Positions 8,667 through 17,581 of a DNA stretch of 64,000 nucleotides are shown piece after piece; the stretch's first letter is position 1, and the number at the start of each line of letters is the position of its first letter. Origin of the DNA: Paraburkholderia sp. PGU19 (lineage in GTDB: Bacteria > Pseudomonadota > Gammaproteobacteria > Burkholderiales > Burkholderiaceae); contig NZ_AP023180.1 of assembly GCF_013426915.1 (NCBI RefSeq), positions 806,001 to 870,000 of the forward strand, written 5' to 3'. The notes beneath the pieces are model-generated. The model did not search any database and was not told the DNA's origin. It was given only the letters and a program-made list of their open reading frames with translations. The position numbers were made by a program, and so were the translations under genes.

Positions 8667-10691
8667 TCATCGCGAGTCTACGACCGAGGTGTTGTAGACC
8701 GTCCCGCCGATCGTCACATTGGACAGCGAAATCGCGTTCACGTTGTACGCGTAGATCGGCCCCGGCGTGGTCGAGCTTGCGGTGCCGTTGCACACGGGCG
8801 TGCCGAGATTGCAGTTCGTGATCGTGACGCCCGAAATGGGCGGAATCGCGGGCGTTGGCGTGGGCCCGTTGTAGTCGAACGCGACGGGGCCCTGCGCAAC
8901 GATTGCCTGGAAGCACGAGGCCGTCACGCCGTTTACCGTCACGTTGCTCGCCGTCACGTTGGAGATATTCACGTTTTGCACGAGCGCGGGGCGTGTTCGC
9001 ACGGCGTCGTTGGCGGGTTGGTAGTCGCAATCGAATGTGATCAGCCCGCCTTGCGCCGCCGATGGATTGGCGGCAGAACCCGTCTCCACGCCCAGCGGCA
9101 CCGTCGCGTTGATCGGGCTGCCCGCGAGCAACGCGCTGCCATAGCCGCCGCCCGTGAGATTGATGCCGTTAGGCAACGTGACGTTGTCGACGTAGAAGTT
9201 CTTCACGTAGCCGCCGCGATTCATGTTCGTCTTGATGCGGATCGCGATGTTCAGCGGATTGGTCTGCCAGTTCTGGTTGAGCATCTGCAGGTTGCGCGCA
9301 TAGATGTTCTGCACGCCGCCGCCCATTTCACTGCCCAACGTAATGCCGCCGTGACCGCTGTTCATCGTGCAGTTCTGGATCACGTGGTTCTGCGCGGGAC
9401 CGTAGGTGGTGTCGAGCGCCTTGCCGGACTTGATCGCGATGCAGTCGTCGCCCGTGTTGAACGTGACGCCGTCGCACAGCACGTTGTTGCAGGCGTCGGG
9501 ATCGAAGCCGTCATTGTTCGGACCGATGCTGTCCACCGTCACGCCGCGTATCACGACGTTCGCGCAGTCGGTTGGATGGTGCTGCCAGAACGGCGTGTTG
9601 TTCGTGCGGTAGTTCTCCATCAGCACGTTCGTGCAGCCGATGAACTCGACCATGCATGGACGCAGATAGTGCCCGAGGCCGAAGATCCGTTTCTCGACGG
9701 GCACGCCCGCTTCCGATAGCGCCGGCAGATAGTTCTGGTCCTGCTGCCAGGGCGTCGAGGTGCTGGTCAATAGCGCATAGAGCGCATCCGATATGCCGGG
9801 CGCGACTGTTTTCAGATCGACGTTGTTCGGGTTCGTGTAGGCCTGCGAAGGCGTCGTCGATCCGGTGCAGCCATAGGCATTCTTCGTGCCTTTGAAGGTC
9901 CACCAGCACGTGCTCGTGCTGCCGCTGCCCGCGAACGGCGTCATGGCCTGGCCGTTGAGCACGGAGGTCGCGTCCTCGCCGGTAATCGCGATGTTGGTCT
10001 GGTTGCGGGCATAGACGGGTGCGCCGAAGTTCAGGCAATCGTTTGCCTGCCAGCGGCTGTAATAGAGCTTGCCGTTCGATGCGCAGTCGACGGGACCGTC
10101 TTTCGCATAGTCAGCAGGATTCGGGCTGAAATAGATCGTGCAGTTCGCGCCCAGATGGAAGTTCACATTGCTCTGCAACACGATCGGTCCCGCGCAATAC
10201 CACGTGCCCGCCGGCACCACGACACGCCCGCCGCCCGCCGCGCTGCACGCGGCGATGGCGGCGAGAAACGCGGGACGCGAATCGAATGAGCCGGGCGCCT
10301 GGGTCTGGTCGGCGCCGGGACTTGCTGGCGATGACGCCGAAGCCGCATACGGATTCGTCGCGGCGATCACACCACAAGGCTGCGCGCCGTAACTGGTGAC
10401 GAGGAAATCGACGGAAGGAAACATCGACTGCGAGACCTTCTGCAGCGACGCGATGATCTGCTCCGCTGCGCCATTGCTGCCCCAGATCGGGTCGCTGTTT
10501 GCCGTTGGCGCTGTTGAAGTCGAATGATTGCCGCCGCAACCGGGCAGCGTGCCGAGCAGCGTCGCGCCCGCTGCCGCGCCCGCGAATGCGATGAAGGTGC
10601 GCCGTTGCGGCGATTGCGGACCGTCTTGATCCGCCCTGGATGTGCTCGAGCCTGCCCTGTTCGCGCGACTGCTTCTGTTGTGCGTCGTCAC
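8667..10691 (-). CDS. Glycoside hydrolase family 28 protein (polygalacturonase-like)
   Basis: A 674-residue exported enzyme predicted to hydrolyse alpha-1,4-galacturonan (pectate). The N-terminus carries a twin-arginine signal (QRRTFIAFAG) followed by TLLGTLPGC, so it is probably a Tat-exported lipoprotein. The parallel beta-helix domain shows the GH28 catalytic set in order: NNDGFDPDA (about residue 391), TGDDCIAIKSG (about 414), SGHGGITLGSE (about 445) and IRIKTN (about 485). The start is the GTG at 10691, preceded by AAGGAG at good spacing. An upstream in-frame ATG at 10772 would push the Tat motif too far in. A GTTGT-n3-ACAAC palindrome lies about 85 bp upstream. It is divergent from the uronate operon and should feed it. 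Confidence 0.88.
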   Translation of the reverse strand: MTTHNRSSRANRAGSSTSRADQDGPQSPQRRTFIAFAGAAAGATLLGTLPGCGGNHSTSTAPTANSDPIWGSNGAAEQIIASLQKVSQSMFPSVDFLVTSYGAQPCGVIAATNPYAASASSPASPGADQTQAPGSFDSRPAFLAAIAACSAAGGGRVVVPAGTWYCAGPIVLQSNVNFHLGANCTIYFSPNPADYAKDGPVDCASNGKLYYSRWQANDCLNFGAPVYARNQTNIAITGEDATSVLNGQAMTPFAGSGSTSTCWWTFKGTKNAYGCTGSTTPSQAYTNPNNVDLKTVAPGISDALYALLTSTSTPWQQDQNYLPALSEAGVPVEKRIFGLGHYLRPCMVEFIGCTNVLMENYRTNNTPFWQHHPTDCANVVIRGVTVDSIGPNNDGFDPDACNNVLCDGVTFNTGDDCIAIKSGKALDTTYGPAQNHVIQNCTMNSGHGGITLGSEMGGGVQNIYARNLQMLNQNWQTNPLNIAIRIKTNMNRGGYVKNFYVDNVTLPNGINLTGGGYGSALLAGSPINATVPLGVETGSAANPSAAQGGLITFDCDYQPANDAVRTRPALVQNVNISNVTASNVTVNGVTASCFQAIVAQGPVAFDYNGPTPTPAIPPISGVTITNCNLGTPVCNGTASSTTPGPIYAYNVNAISLSNVTIGGTVYNTSVVDSR

Positions 10692-11056
10692 CGATGTCTC
10701 CTTGTCGTCTACCTGCTTCGATGGGGATCGTTCGCGCGATCCGTGCGTCCTGCCGGATCGCGACGGAGACATTGTTGTAAAACAACTTGATGAGTGTCAA
10801 GCGTGATTTTTCAGTTTTATCGGTTCGAGAAGTTCGTGTCCTATTCGCGCATATTGAGATTACAAGCGGGTTTAAGCCCTTTCCACCCAGTCCGATAGAA
10901 CCAGGGATGCCCCTAAGACAACGCACTATTTGCTTGACAACTTGTTTATCACAAGCGACGATGTCTGACATAGAAAAGTCCCAAGCGCGCATGATCCGAC
11001 GCCCTCGCCCGGCCATGCGTTTGCAGCACCGCCCGCAATCAGGAGCGAGACACGCC
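10692..11056. promoter_or_regulatory. Divergent control region of the polygalacturonase gene and the uronate operon
   Basis: 365 bp without a gene. Besides the palindrome at 10774-10786 it contains CTTGA-n6-TCAAG just beside it. At 10933-10954 it contains TTGACAACTTG followed by TTTATCACAAG, which combines a good -35 sequence (TTGACA) with the TTGACAAC core also found at 17627-17634. These elements suggest coordinated control of both directions by one regulator. Confidence 0.5.
10774..10786. promoter_or_regulatory. GntR-type palindrome GTTGT-AAA-ACAAC
   Basis: A perfect 13-bp palindrome in the promoter region of the polygalacturonase gene. The same arms with a different centre (GTTGT-CAA-ACAAC) occur at 17582-17594 in front of the DapA-family gene. 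The form TNGT-n3-ACNA is typical of operators of FCD-type GntR regulators; no such regulator is encoded in the cluster itself. Confidence 0.5.
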
Positions 11057-11833
11057 ATGACAAAACTCTGCGCCAATCTGACGATGCTCTTCACCGAGCA
11101 CGATTTCCCGGAGCGTTTTGCCGCTGCGTCGAAGGCCGGTTTCAAGGGCGTCGAGTATCTGTTCCCGTACGCTTACGAAAAGGACCAGCTCGCCGCGCTG
11201 CTACACCAGCACGGCCTCCAACAGGTGCTGCACAACCTGCCCGCAGGCGACTGGGCAAGCGGCGAGCGCGGTATCGCGTGTCTGCCGGAGCGCGTCGGCG
11301 AGTTTCAGGAAGGCGTCGGCACCGCGATCGACTACGCGCGCGCCCTGGGTTGCAAGCAGTTGAACGTGCTGGCGGGCATCGCGCCAGCGGGCATCGATCA
11401 GGACACGCTTCGCGAGACCTTCGTCGGCAACCTGCGCTTCGCCGCGGCAAAGTTGAAACAGGCAGGCATCCGCCTGCTGGTCGAGCCGATCAATACGTTC
11501 GATATCCCAGGTTTCTATGTGAACCGCACGCAACAGGCACTCGATCTGATCGACGAGGCTGGCGGCGACAACCTCTATTTGCAGTACGACATCTATCACA
11601 TGCAGCGGATGGAAGGCGAACTCGCGGCGACGCTGCAGAAGCATCTGCAGCGTATCGCGCATATCCAGCTCGCCGATAATCCCGGCCGCCACGAACCCGG
11701 CACGGGCGAGATCCATTACCCGTTCCTGTTCGGCCATCTCGAAGCAATCGGCTATGACGGCTGGATCGGCTGCGAGTACAAGCCCGCCACAACCACGGCA
11801 GCGGGCCTCGGCTGGACGGCCGCCTACCTCTGA
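11057..11833 (+). CDS. hyi: Hydroxypyruvate isomerase family protein
   Basis: A 258-residue TIM-barrel sugar isomerase of the Hyi/OtnI family (AP endonuclease 2-like). Metal-ligand positions are visible: Glu in LLVEPINTFDIPG, Asp in LQYDIYHMQRMEG, Gln in HIQLADNPGRHEPGTGEI and Glu in IGCEYKP. Family members convert hydroxypyruvate to tartronate semialdehyde, or 2-oxo-tetronates to 3-oxo forms. In this setting it may handle C3 products of the aldolase step. It is the first gene of a co-directional set with the carrier, uronate dehydrogenase and aldolase. The ATG at 11057 is preceded by AGGAG. Confidence 0.85.
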   Translation: MTKLCANLTMLFTEHDFPERFAAASKAGFKGVEYLFPYAYEKDQLAALLHQHGLQQVLHNLPAGDWASGERGIACLPERVGEFQEGVGTAIDYARALGCKQLNVLAGIAPAGIDQDTLRETFVGNLRFAAAKLKQAGIRLLVEPINTFDIPGFYVNRTQQALDLIDEAGGDNLYLQYDIYHMQRMEGELAATLQKHLQRIAHIQLADNPGRHEPGTGEIHYPFLFGHLEAIGYDGWIGCEYKPATTTAAGLGWTAAYL

Positions 11834-11961
11834 CTCCCTGATCACGCTGCTGCGGCGCGGCGCCAGCCGCAGCGGTCATAAGCTCGCGCCAACCCTACAC
11901 AGACTCATCCAGACGGCATCGCAAGCGGCTCGCGATGACCGTCATCCGCAGGAGACATGCA

Positions 11962-13278
11962 GTGCAACGCCATACGATCAAAGGATTACGCTGGTGGATC
12001 ATCGGGCTCATCATGCTCGGGACCGTCTTCAACTATCTCGCGCGCAGCTCGCTGTCCGTCGCCGCCCCGACGCTCACCGAAAAGCTGCACATGACGACGC
12101 AGCAATACTCGTATGTCATCGCGGCGTTCCAGGGCGCGTACACGGTGATGCAGCCTGTCGCCGGCTATATCCTCGACTTCGTCGGGCTCAAGATCGGCTT
12201 TGCGATCTTCGCGATCGCCTGGGCCGCGTCGAACATGCTGCACGGTCTTGCCACCGGCTGGACGTCGCTGGCGTTCTTCCGCGGCCTGCTCGGCATGAGC
12301 GAAGCAGCCATTTTTCCGGCGGGCATGAAGGCAATCAGCCAATGGTTCCCGGCGAAAGAACGATCGATCGCGACAGGCTGGCTCAACACGGGCACGTCGA
12401 TCGGCGCGATGCTCGCCCCGCCGCTCGTCGTGTACTGCATCCTCACGTTCAACTGGCAGATGGCCTTCGTCGTCACGGGCGGCGCGGCGCTGATCTGGGT
12501 GGCACTGTGGCTCGTATTCTTCCGCAAGCCCGAAGATCACCCTAATCTTTCGACGGACGAACGCGAGTACATCCTGTCCGGCCAGGAGCGGCGCGCACAG
12601 GACGCGACAACGCGTCCGTCGTGGCGTCACGTGCTGTCGACGCGCCGCTTCTGGGGCATCGCCATTCCGCGTTTTCTCGCCGAACCGGCCTGGCAGACCT
12701 TCAACTTCTGGATTCCGCTCTATCTGTTCACCGTGCGTCACATGAACCTGAAGGAGATCGCGCTGTTCGGCTGGATGCCGTTCCTCGCCGCGGACCTCGG
12801 GTGTCTGGTCGGCGGTTATCTTGCGCCGTTCTTCATTCGCCGCTTCAACGCGTCGCTGATCACGTCACGCAAGCTGGTGATCATCTGCGGTGCCGTGCTG
12901 ATGGTCGGCCCGGCGTGCATCGGCCTCGCGGCCAGCCCGTATGTCGCGATCGCGCTGTTCTGCATGGGCGCCTTCGCTCACCAGGCCATCTCTGGCGCGC
13001 TGTTCACGCTCGCGTCCGACGTGTTCGGCCAGCATGAAGTCGGCACGGCGACGGGCTTCTCCGGCATGTTCGGCTGGCTGGGCGGGATGATCTTCTCGTT
13101 GATCGTCGGCGCGTTGGCGGCTACTCTCGGCTATAACCCGCTGTTCGTCTGTCTGATGCTGTTCGACATCGTCGGCGCGACGGTCGCGTGGAAGCTGATC
13201 ACGCACGGCGAGTCGTCCGCGCCGGCGCAGATCGGCGTGCCCGCGGAACTCGCGAAGCGGCCTGCATCGGGCCACTGA
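11962..13278 (+). CDS. MFS transporter of the hexuronate (ExuT/ACS) family
   Basis: A 438-residue inner-membrane carrier with about 12 hydrophobic segments. It begins MQRHTIKGLRWWIIGLIMLG and continues with NYLARSSLSVAAPTL, a signature of ExuT-like anion:cation symporters. A GTG start at 11962 has AGGAG 7 bases upstream; the in-frame ATG at 11935 has no such site. Its place between a uronate-pathway isomerase and uronate dehydrogenase suggests uptake of galacturonate or glucuronate. Confidence 0.85.
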   Translation: MQRHTIKGLRWWIIGLIMLGTVFNYLARSSLSVAAPTLTEKLHMTTQQYSYVIAAFQGAYTVMQPVAGYILDFVGLKIGFAIFAIAWAASNMLHGLATGWTSLAFFRGLLGMSEAAIFPAGMKAISQWFPAKERSIATGWLNTGTSIGAMLAPPLVVYCILTFNWQMAFVVTGGAALIWVALWLVFFRKPEDHPNLSTDEREYILSGQERRAQDATTRPSWRHVLSTRRFWGIAIPRFLAEPAWQTFNFWIPLYLFTVRHMNLKEIALFGWMPFLAADLGCLVGGYLAPFFIRRFNASLITSRKLVIICGAVLMVGPACIGLAASPYVAIALFCMGAFAHQAISGALFTLASDVFGQHEVGTATGFSGMFGWLGGMIFSLIVGALAATLGYNPLFVCLMLFDIVGATVAWKLITHGESSAPAQIGVPAELAKRPASGH

Positions 13279-13315
13279 TTTCCTGGATACCTGCTATCTG
13301 CCATAAGGTTTGATC

Positions 13316-14131
13316 ATGACAAAAAAGATTGCGTTGAGCGGTGCGGGCGGTCAGCTTGGCCGCTTCCTGCGCGCCGCGCTGAACGAGCGTGGCGTCAACT
13401 TGCGGTCTGCGGCAGGCTCGCGCGCGCTGGAACCGTTGTTCGACGGCGAGGACGTGATGCACGGCGATCTGCGCGATCCCGCCGTGGTCGACCGGCTGAT
13501 GCAAGGCGTCGACGTGCTGATCCACATGGCGGGCACGAGCGTCGAACGGCCGCTGCCCGAGATCATCGAGAACAATCTGCGCGGCCTCGTCGAAGTGTAT
13601 GAAGGCGCGCGGCGGCACGGCGTGCGCCGCATCATCTTCGCGAGCTCGAATCACGCGATCGGCATGTATCCCGTCGAAGACAAGCTCACGCTCGACTGCG
13701 CGTTCCGCCCCGATGGTTTTTACGGGCTCAGCAAGGCGTGGGGCGAATCGCTCGCGCGCATGTACTGGGACAAGCATGGCATCGAGAGCGCGTGCATCCG
13801 CATCGGCAGTTGCATCGAAAAGCCGACGGAGTTCAGACACCTCAGCACCTGGCTCGGTCACGACGATTTTCTGCATCTCATCGACCGTTGCATCAACGTG
13901 CCCGACCTGGGTTTTCAGGCGGTCTGGGGCGTGTCGAACAACACGCGCAGCTACTGGGACAATTCTGCGGCAGCGCCGCTCGGTTATCAACCGAAGCAGA
14001 ACGCCGAAGACTACGCCGACGAAATCCTGAAGCAGCCAAATCCGCTCGATCCCGTCGCGCAGCGTTTTCAGGGTGGCGGCTTCGTGACGATCGATTACAC
14101 GCCGCCCGAAAAGCGCAACGTCCGGCGCTGA
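13316..14131 (+). CDS. udh: Uronate dehydrogenase
   Basis: A 271-residue NAD-dependent short-chain dehydrogenase of the extended/epimerase type. It oxidises galacturonate or glucuronate to the aldaro-lactone, the first step of the oxidative uronate pathway. The Rossmann motif is SGAGGQLG and the catalytic Tyr-Lys pair is in YGLSKAWGE. The segments RRIIFASSNHAIGMY, SACIRIGS and WGVSNNTRSYWDN closely follow characterised uronate dehydrogenases as I remember them. AAGG precedes the ATG at 13316; the ATG at 13310 lacks one. It sits 37 bp after the carrier gene, in the same operon. Confidence 0.88.
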   Translation: MTKKIALSGAGGQLGRFLRAALNERGVNLRSAAGSRALEPLFDGEDVMHGDLRDPAVVDRLMQGVDVLIHMAGTSVERPLPEIIENNLRGLVEVYEGARRHGVRRIIFASSNHAIGMYPVEDKLTLDCAFRPDGFYGLSKAWGESLARMYWDKHGIESACIRIGSCIEKPTEFRHLSTWLGHDDFLHLIDRCINVPDLGFQAVWGVSNNTRSYWDNSAAAPLGYQPKQNAEDYADEILKQPNPLDPVAQRFQGGGFVTIDYTPPEKRNVRR

Positions 14132-14195
14132 TCGACGCGCCGCCCGGCACACTCTGTGTTGCAAGTCCCTGCGGTTCCCTTCCATGGAGAACACG

Positions 14196-14966
14196 ATGAA
14201 GCTTCCGGAGAATCCATTCAAACGCGCGCTGCAGGACGGGCGTCAGCAGATCGGCTTGTGGTCGAGCCTCGCGAGCCACGTGTCGGTCGAAATCCTGGCG
14301 GGTTCGGGTTTCGACTGGCTGTTGCTCGACATGGAACATTCGCCCAACGAACTGCCGATGGTGCACAGCCAGTTGCAAGCGTGCGCTGGCACGCCGACGC
14401 ATCCCATCGTGCGGCCGCCGTGGAACGACATGGTGACGATCAAGCGCCTGCTCGACAGCGGCGCGCAGACGCTGCTGATTCCCTATATCGAAACGGAAGA
14501 CCAAGCGCGCGATGCCGTGTCGTTCACCCGCTACCCGCCGGCAGGCGTGCGCGGCTATGCATCGACGGCGCGGGCGTCCGACTTTGGACGCATCAAGGAT
14601 TATCCGAAGCTTTGTGCGAGCGAACTATGCGTGCTCGTGCAGATCGAGAGCCGGCTCGGCTTGCAGAATCTGGAGCGGATTGCGGCCGTCGAGGGTGTCG
14701 ATGGTATCTTTATCGGTCCGGGCGATCTGTCGGCGGCGCTCGGGCATGTAGGCGATCTCAAGCATCCCGATGTGCAGGCAGCCGTCGACGATGCGATCAA
14801 ACGCATTGTCGCGACGGGCAAGCCCGCGGGCATTCTGATCGGCGATGAAGCGCTGGCACGGCACTATATCGATCTCGGCTGTCTGTTCACGGCCGTTGGG
14901 TCCGACATCGGGTTGCTTGCGCGTAACGCCGAGCAGCTCGCGGCGCGATTCAAGTCGGCTGGCTAA
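14196..14966 (+). CDS. HpcH/HpaI aldolase family protein (GarL-like)
   Basis: A 256-residue class II pyruvate aldolase. It starts MKLPENPFKRAL and has FDWLLLDMEHSPN, the substrate-binding Arg in PIVRPPWND, the metal ligand Glu in LVQIESRLGL and Asp in GIFIGPGDLSAALGH. Related enzymes include GarL, which cleaves 5-keto-4-deoxy-D-glucarate to pyruvate and tartronate semialdehyde. That would fit a galacturonate to galactarate route, with the hydroxypyruvate-isomerase family protein acting on the C3 product. GGAG lies 6 bases before the ATG at 14196. It is the last gene of the operon and is followed by a strong terminator. Confidence 0.85.
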   Translation: MKLPENPFKRALQDGRQQIGLWSSLASHVSVEILAGSGFDWLLLDMEHSPNELPMVHSQLQACAGTPTHPIVRPPWNDMVTIKRLLDSGAQTLLIPYIETEDQARDAVSFTRYPPAGVRGYASTARASDFGRIKDYPKLCASELCVLVQIESRLGLQNLERIAAVEGVDGIFIGPGDLSAALGHVGDLKHPDVQAAVDDAIKRIVATGKPAGILIGDEALARHYIDLGCLFTAVGSDIGLLARNAEQLAARFKSAG

Positions 14967-14984
14967 ACGCGTTCCAGGTTCCGA

Positions 14985-15027
14985 AAAACCCGCCCGGTCG
15001 CTTCATGCATCGGGCGGGTTTTGTTTT
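14985..15027 (+). terminator. Rho-independent terminator of the uronate operon
   Basis: A 12-bp stem, AAAACCCGCCCG (14985-14996) with CGGGCGGGTTTT (15011-15022), is followed by GTTTT. Confidence 0.9.
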
Positions 15028-15052
15028 GTGCTTCAACTATCCCGGACACCCG

Positions 15053-15080
15053 ATAAAAAAGGCGCCGCAAGCGCGGCGCC
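15053..15080 (-). terminator. Terminator of the porin gene
   Basis: GGCGCCGC-AAGC-GCGGCGCC (15061-15080), read on the minus strand, is followed by TTTTTTAT. It lies 30 bp past the porin stop codon. Confidence 0.85.
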
Positions 15081-15109
15081 CTGTCCTGCTTCTGCAACTT
15101 CAACCAGCG

Positions 15110-16333
15110 TCAGAACCGATGCACGATGCCGACGCCCACACCGACCATGCTGCGCGATGACGAAGGCGTCGAGTTAAAGCCATCGCCGATCGTCGCCGTC
15201 GCGTTGATGATGGTGCGGCCGTTCGTGCCGAGCGTCTGGCCGTTCGCGCGCTGATATGCCTGCAACGCATACAGACCCGTACGCTTGGACAGCGAGTAGT
15301 ACTCGGACAGGTTGACCTGCGAATACGACGCGTTGCTCGAGATGCCGTTGGCCTTCGTCGCGCGCGTGTAGGCGTAGCCCGTCGCGAAGTCCCATGCAGC
15401 CGTCGGCTTCCAGTGCAGCACGATGCCGCCCGAGTTCCAGATCGACAGGTCGTGGAAGCCCGAACCGATGCCCGGAATGTACTGCACGTTCGAATACGTC
15501 GCCGTGATGTCGAACTGGCTGTTGAACGTATAGCCCCCGCCGACGGCGAAGCGCTGCTGCGCGCGTGCCGACTGGTAGCCATTGGTCACGGCCGACACAC
15601 CCGCCTGTGCGCCTGCGTTCGACGTCGTCGTATCGGTGCCGAACGTGCCGCCATTCACGTTCGAGTTGTTGATCTTCGAGAAGCCCACCGCGATGCCGAT
15701 CGGGCCTTGCGAATACTGGACCGCCGTGCTCCACGTCGAGCCCTGATACGCGCTGCCCGGCACCCCGCCGAACGAATACGAGCCGCTGAACTTGAAGCCG
15801 TACAGCGTTGGCGACATGTACAGCAGCGTATTGTTCGCGCGATAGATCGTATCGAGACCGTCGACGTCGCCCGCGTGCGCGCCGTAGAAACCCGTCAGCC
15901 ACGTCGTCGGGCTGTACGGCGACAGCAACTGGTAGTACGACGCGTACTGGCGGCCAGCCGTCAGCGAACCGTACGTGGCGTTCGTCACGCCGACGAACGC
16001 CTGGCGGCTGAACATCAGGTTGTTCGTCGACATCGCGCCGTTGTTCGCGCTGAAACCTTCTTCCAGTGTGAAGATCGCTTTCGTACCGCCACCGAGGTCT
16101 TCTGCGCCCTTCAGGCCGAAGCGGCTGCCCGCCCATACGCCCGTGACCATCTTGAAGGCCGAATGTCCGCCCGTGGTCGAACCGAGCGTCGTCGAGCTCG
16201 ACTGATAACCGATGCCGTTATCGACGATGCCGTACAGCGTCACGCTGCTTTGCGCGAACGCAGGCGCCGCCGTCGCCAGCGACGCGCCGATCACCAGCAC
16301 CGCCTTGACGCCTGCATAGTGTTTCTTCTCCAT
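15110..16333 (-). CDS. Gram-negative porin (Burkholderia OmpC-type)
   Basis: A 407-residue outer-membrane protein. The signal peptide MEKKHYAGVKAVLVIGASLA ends in APAFAQ, then SSVTLYGIVDNGIGYQ begins the barrel. Repeated aromatic/glycine beta strands, a GSRFGLKGAEDLGGG motif, FTLEEGF and a C-terminal phenylalanine (VGIVHRF) are typical of this trimeric porin family. GGAGGGG precedes the ATG at 16333; the open frame extends further upstream but without signal-peptide character. Lying between the two halves of the uronate module, it may carry uronates or oligosaccharides across the outer membrane, which is inference. Confidence 0.92.
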   Translation of the reverse strand: MEKKHYAGVKAVLVIGASLATAAPAFAQSSVTLYGIVDNGIGYQSSSTTLGSTTGGHSAFKMVTGVWAGSRFGLKGAEDLGGGTKAIFTLEEGFSANNGAMSTNNLMFSRQAFVGVTNATYGSLTAGRQYASYYQLLSPYSPTTWLTGFYGAHAGDVDGLDTIYRANNTLLYMSPTLYGFKFSGSYSFGGVPGSAYQGSTWSTAVQYSQGPIGIAVGFSKINNSNVNGGTFGTDTTTSNAGAQAGVSAVTNGYQSARAQQRFAVGGGYTFNSQFDITATYSNVQYIPGIGSGFHDLSIWNSGGIVLHWKPTAAWDFATGYAYTRATKANGISSNASYSQVNLSEYYSLSKRTGLYALQAYQRANGQTLGTNGRTIINATATIGDGFNSTPSSSRSMVGVGVGIVHRF

Positions 16334-16444
16334 CCGTATCCCCTCCAGGGCTTGGTTATTGATGTTGTTGCGTGGTGTCTTCGCGCTTGCGCGCGCGTTC
16401 TTGTTGCTCTGTTCCTGTCTCCAGACCCGCACGGCGTTGCATCT

Positions 16445-16597
16445 CTATCGCCGGATGCGGAGCAGTTCATTGAATCTCCGGCTCACCCGTTGCAGTGTTG
16501 CGCCATCGCGTTGCAGGAAGTCGAAGTCGCAGCCCTTGTCGGCCTGCAGCACATGTACCTGATGCATCACGCTGCGCGGCGCATGCGTTCAAACCGG
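16445..16597 (-). pseudogene. C-terminal stump of an IlvD/Edd-family dehydratase
   Basis: Reading the minus strand from 16570 gives VMHQVHVLQADKGCDFDFLQ and about 21 more residues before a stop at 16445. The intact IlvD/Edd dehydratase in this window (36042-37802) ends with VMHQLHVTQANKGCDFDFLE, so the match is unmistakable. The few codons before it (RFERMRRAA) are in another frame, indicating a frameshift, and nothing of the enzyme core remains because the DapA-family gene ends directly upstream. A sugar-acid dehydratase gene once followed this lyase gene and was deleted. Confidence 0.75.
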
Positions 16598-17521
16598 TCA
16601 CGCGTACGCACGCTCGAACGCAAGCAGTTCACGCGCTGCCTGCGCAACGGCGGCATGATGCTCGACGGGCGTTTCGCTCAGCAGCGGCAGGATCGAACCC
16701 ATGTCGGCGATACCGGAGAACGTGACGGCATCGTGCAGCACGCGGATCAGCGAGAGGTTGTCGCGCAGCGTTTCGAGCGGCATGAACGCGTCGTAAAGAC
16801 GCTGTGCTTCGGCGTCGCGTCCTTCCTTCGCGGCGGCCAGCAGCCCCATCACGGCATGCGACGCGATGCAGCCGCTGCCCGTCGTCCATGCGGCGAGGCC
16901 GAAGTCGCGCACATGGGTGAGCGCGGGACGCTCACCCATGCCGGAGATCACCCGCGACGGGCTCACGCTTTCGAGCAGGCGCCGCAGGTAAGGATCGTTC
17001 GCCGGATTCGCGCGGACGATCGCGTACTTGACAGCGATCAGCGTGCCGCGCTCGACGAGACGCGCCAGCGTGTCGACATCCACATAGTCTTCGCTCTTGA
17101 TATAGAGCGTGAGCGGCATGCCCGCTGCGTCGACGATGCGCGTCAGGCCCGCTTCGACACCCGCCGGCGTCGTGAACCCGGACAGCGGCAACACCATCGC
17201 GGTGCGATACGACGTCTGCGCGAGGATGCGCGCCTGGTCCAGCATCTTGCCGAAGTCCGGGCCGATGGCAGGGATCACGCGCGTGGTGGGCGCCGTGCTC
17301 TCCGACAGCATGTCGAGCAACTCGCGGTATTCGCTGACGGCCACGTGATAGAAATTCGCGTTGCCGCCGTACAGGAGCGTACGCACGCCGCCCGCTTCGA
17401 TATGCCGGATCAGTTTCTGGTTGGCGTCGACATCGAGCGACAGATCCGCGCGGCGCGCGAGCGGCGGGACTGCCATCACGGTCGACGCGAACTCGCGCTC
17501 GACGATCTGTGACTCGTTCAT
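16598..17521 (-). CDS. DapA/NanA-family lyase or dehydratase
   Basis: A 307-residue class I aldolase-fold protein related to dihydrodipicolinate synthase. The conserved tyrosine is in PLTLYIKSEDY and the Schiff-base lysine is in LIAVKYAIVR. It shows GGVRTLLYGGNANFYHVAVS instead of the usual GTTGE motif, so it is not a true DapA. Neighbours suggest a sugar-acid substrate, for example a 2-keto-3-deoxy acid or 5-dehydro-4-deoxyglucarate, but the exact reaction is not provable here. The ATG at 17521 is preceded by GAGAG; the frame stays open to 17923 without homology. A GTTGT-n3-ACAAC palindrome lies 61 bp upstream. Confidence 0.8.
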   Translation of the reverse strand: MNESQIVEREFASTVMAVPPLARRADLSLDVDANQKLIRHIEAGGVRTLLYGGNANFYHVAVSEYRELLDMLSESTAPTTRVIPAIGPDFGKMLDQARILAQTSYRTAMVLPLSGFTTPAGVEAGLTRIVDAAGMPLTLYIKSEDYVDVDTLARLVERGTLIAVKYAIVRANPANDPYLRRLLESVSPSRVISGMGERPALTHVRDFGLAAWTTGSGCIASHAVMGLLAAAKEGRDAEAQRLYDAFMPLETLRDNLSLIRVLHDAVTFSGIADMGSILPLLSETPVEHHAAVAQAARELLAFERAYA

Positions 17522-17581
17522 AAGCTCTCGTGGTTCAGATGGGTGGCCGACAAGCCAGAAAATTAGCACCCGCGTCGCAAC

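Noticed and set aside
15413..17512. 699-aa plus-strand frame
   Set aside because: It is antisense to the porin and the DapA-family gene, with Arg-rich composition typical of shadow frames.
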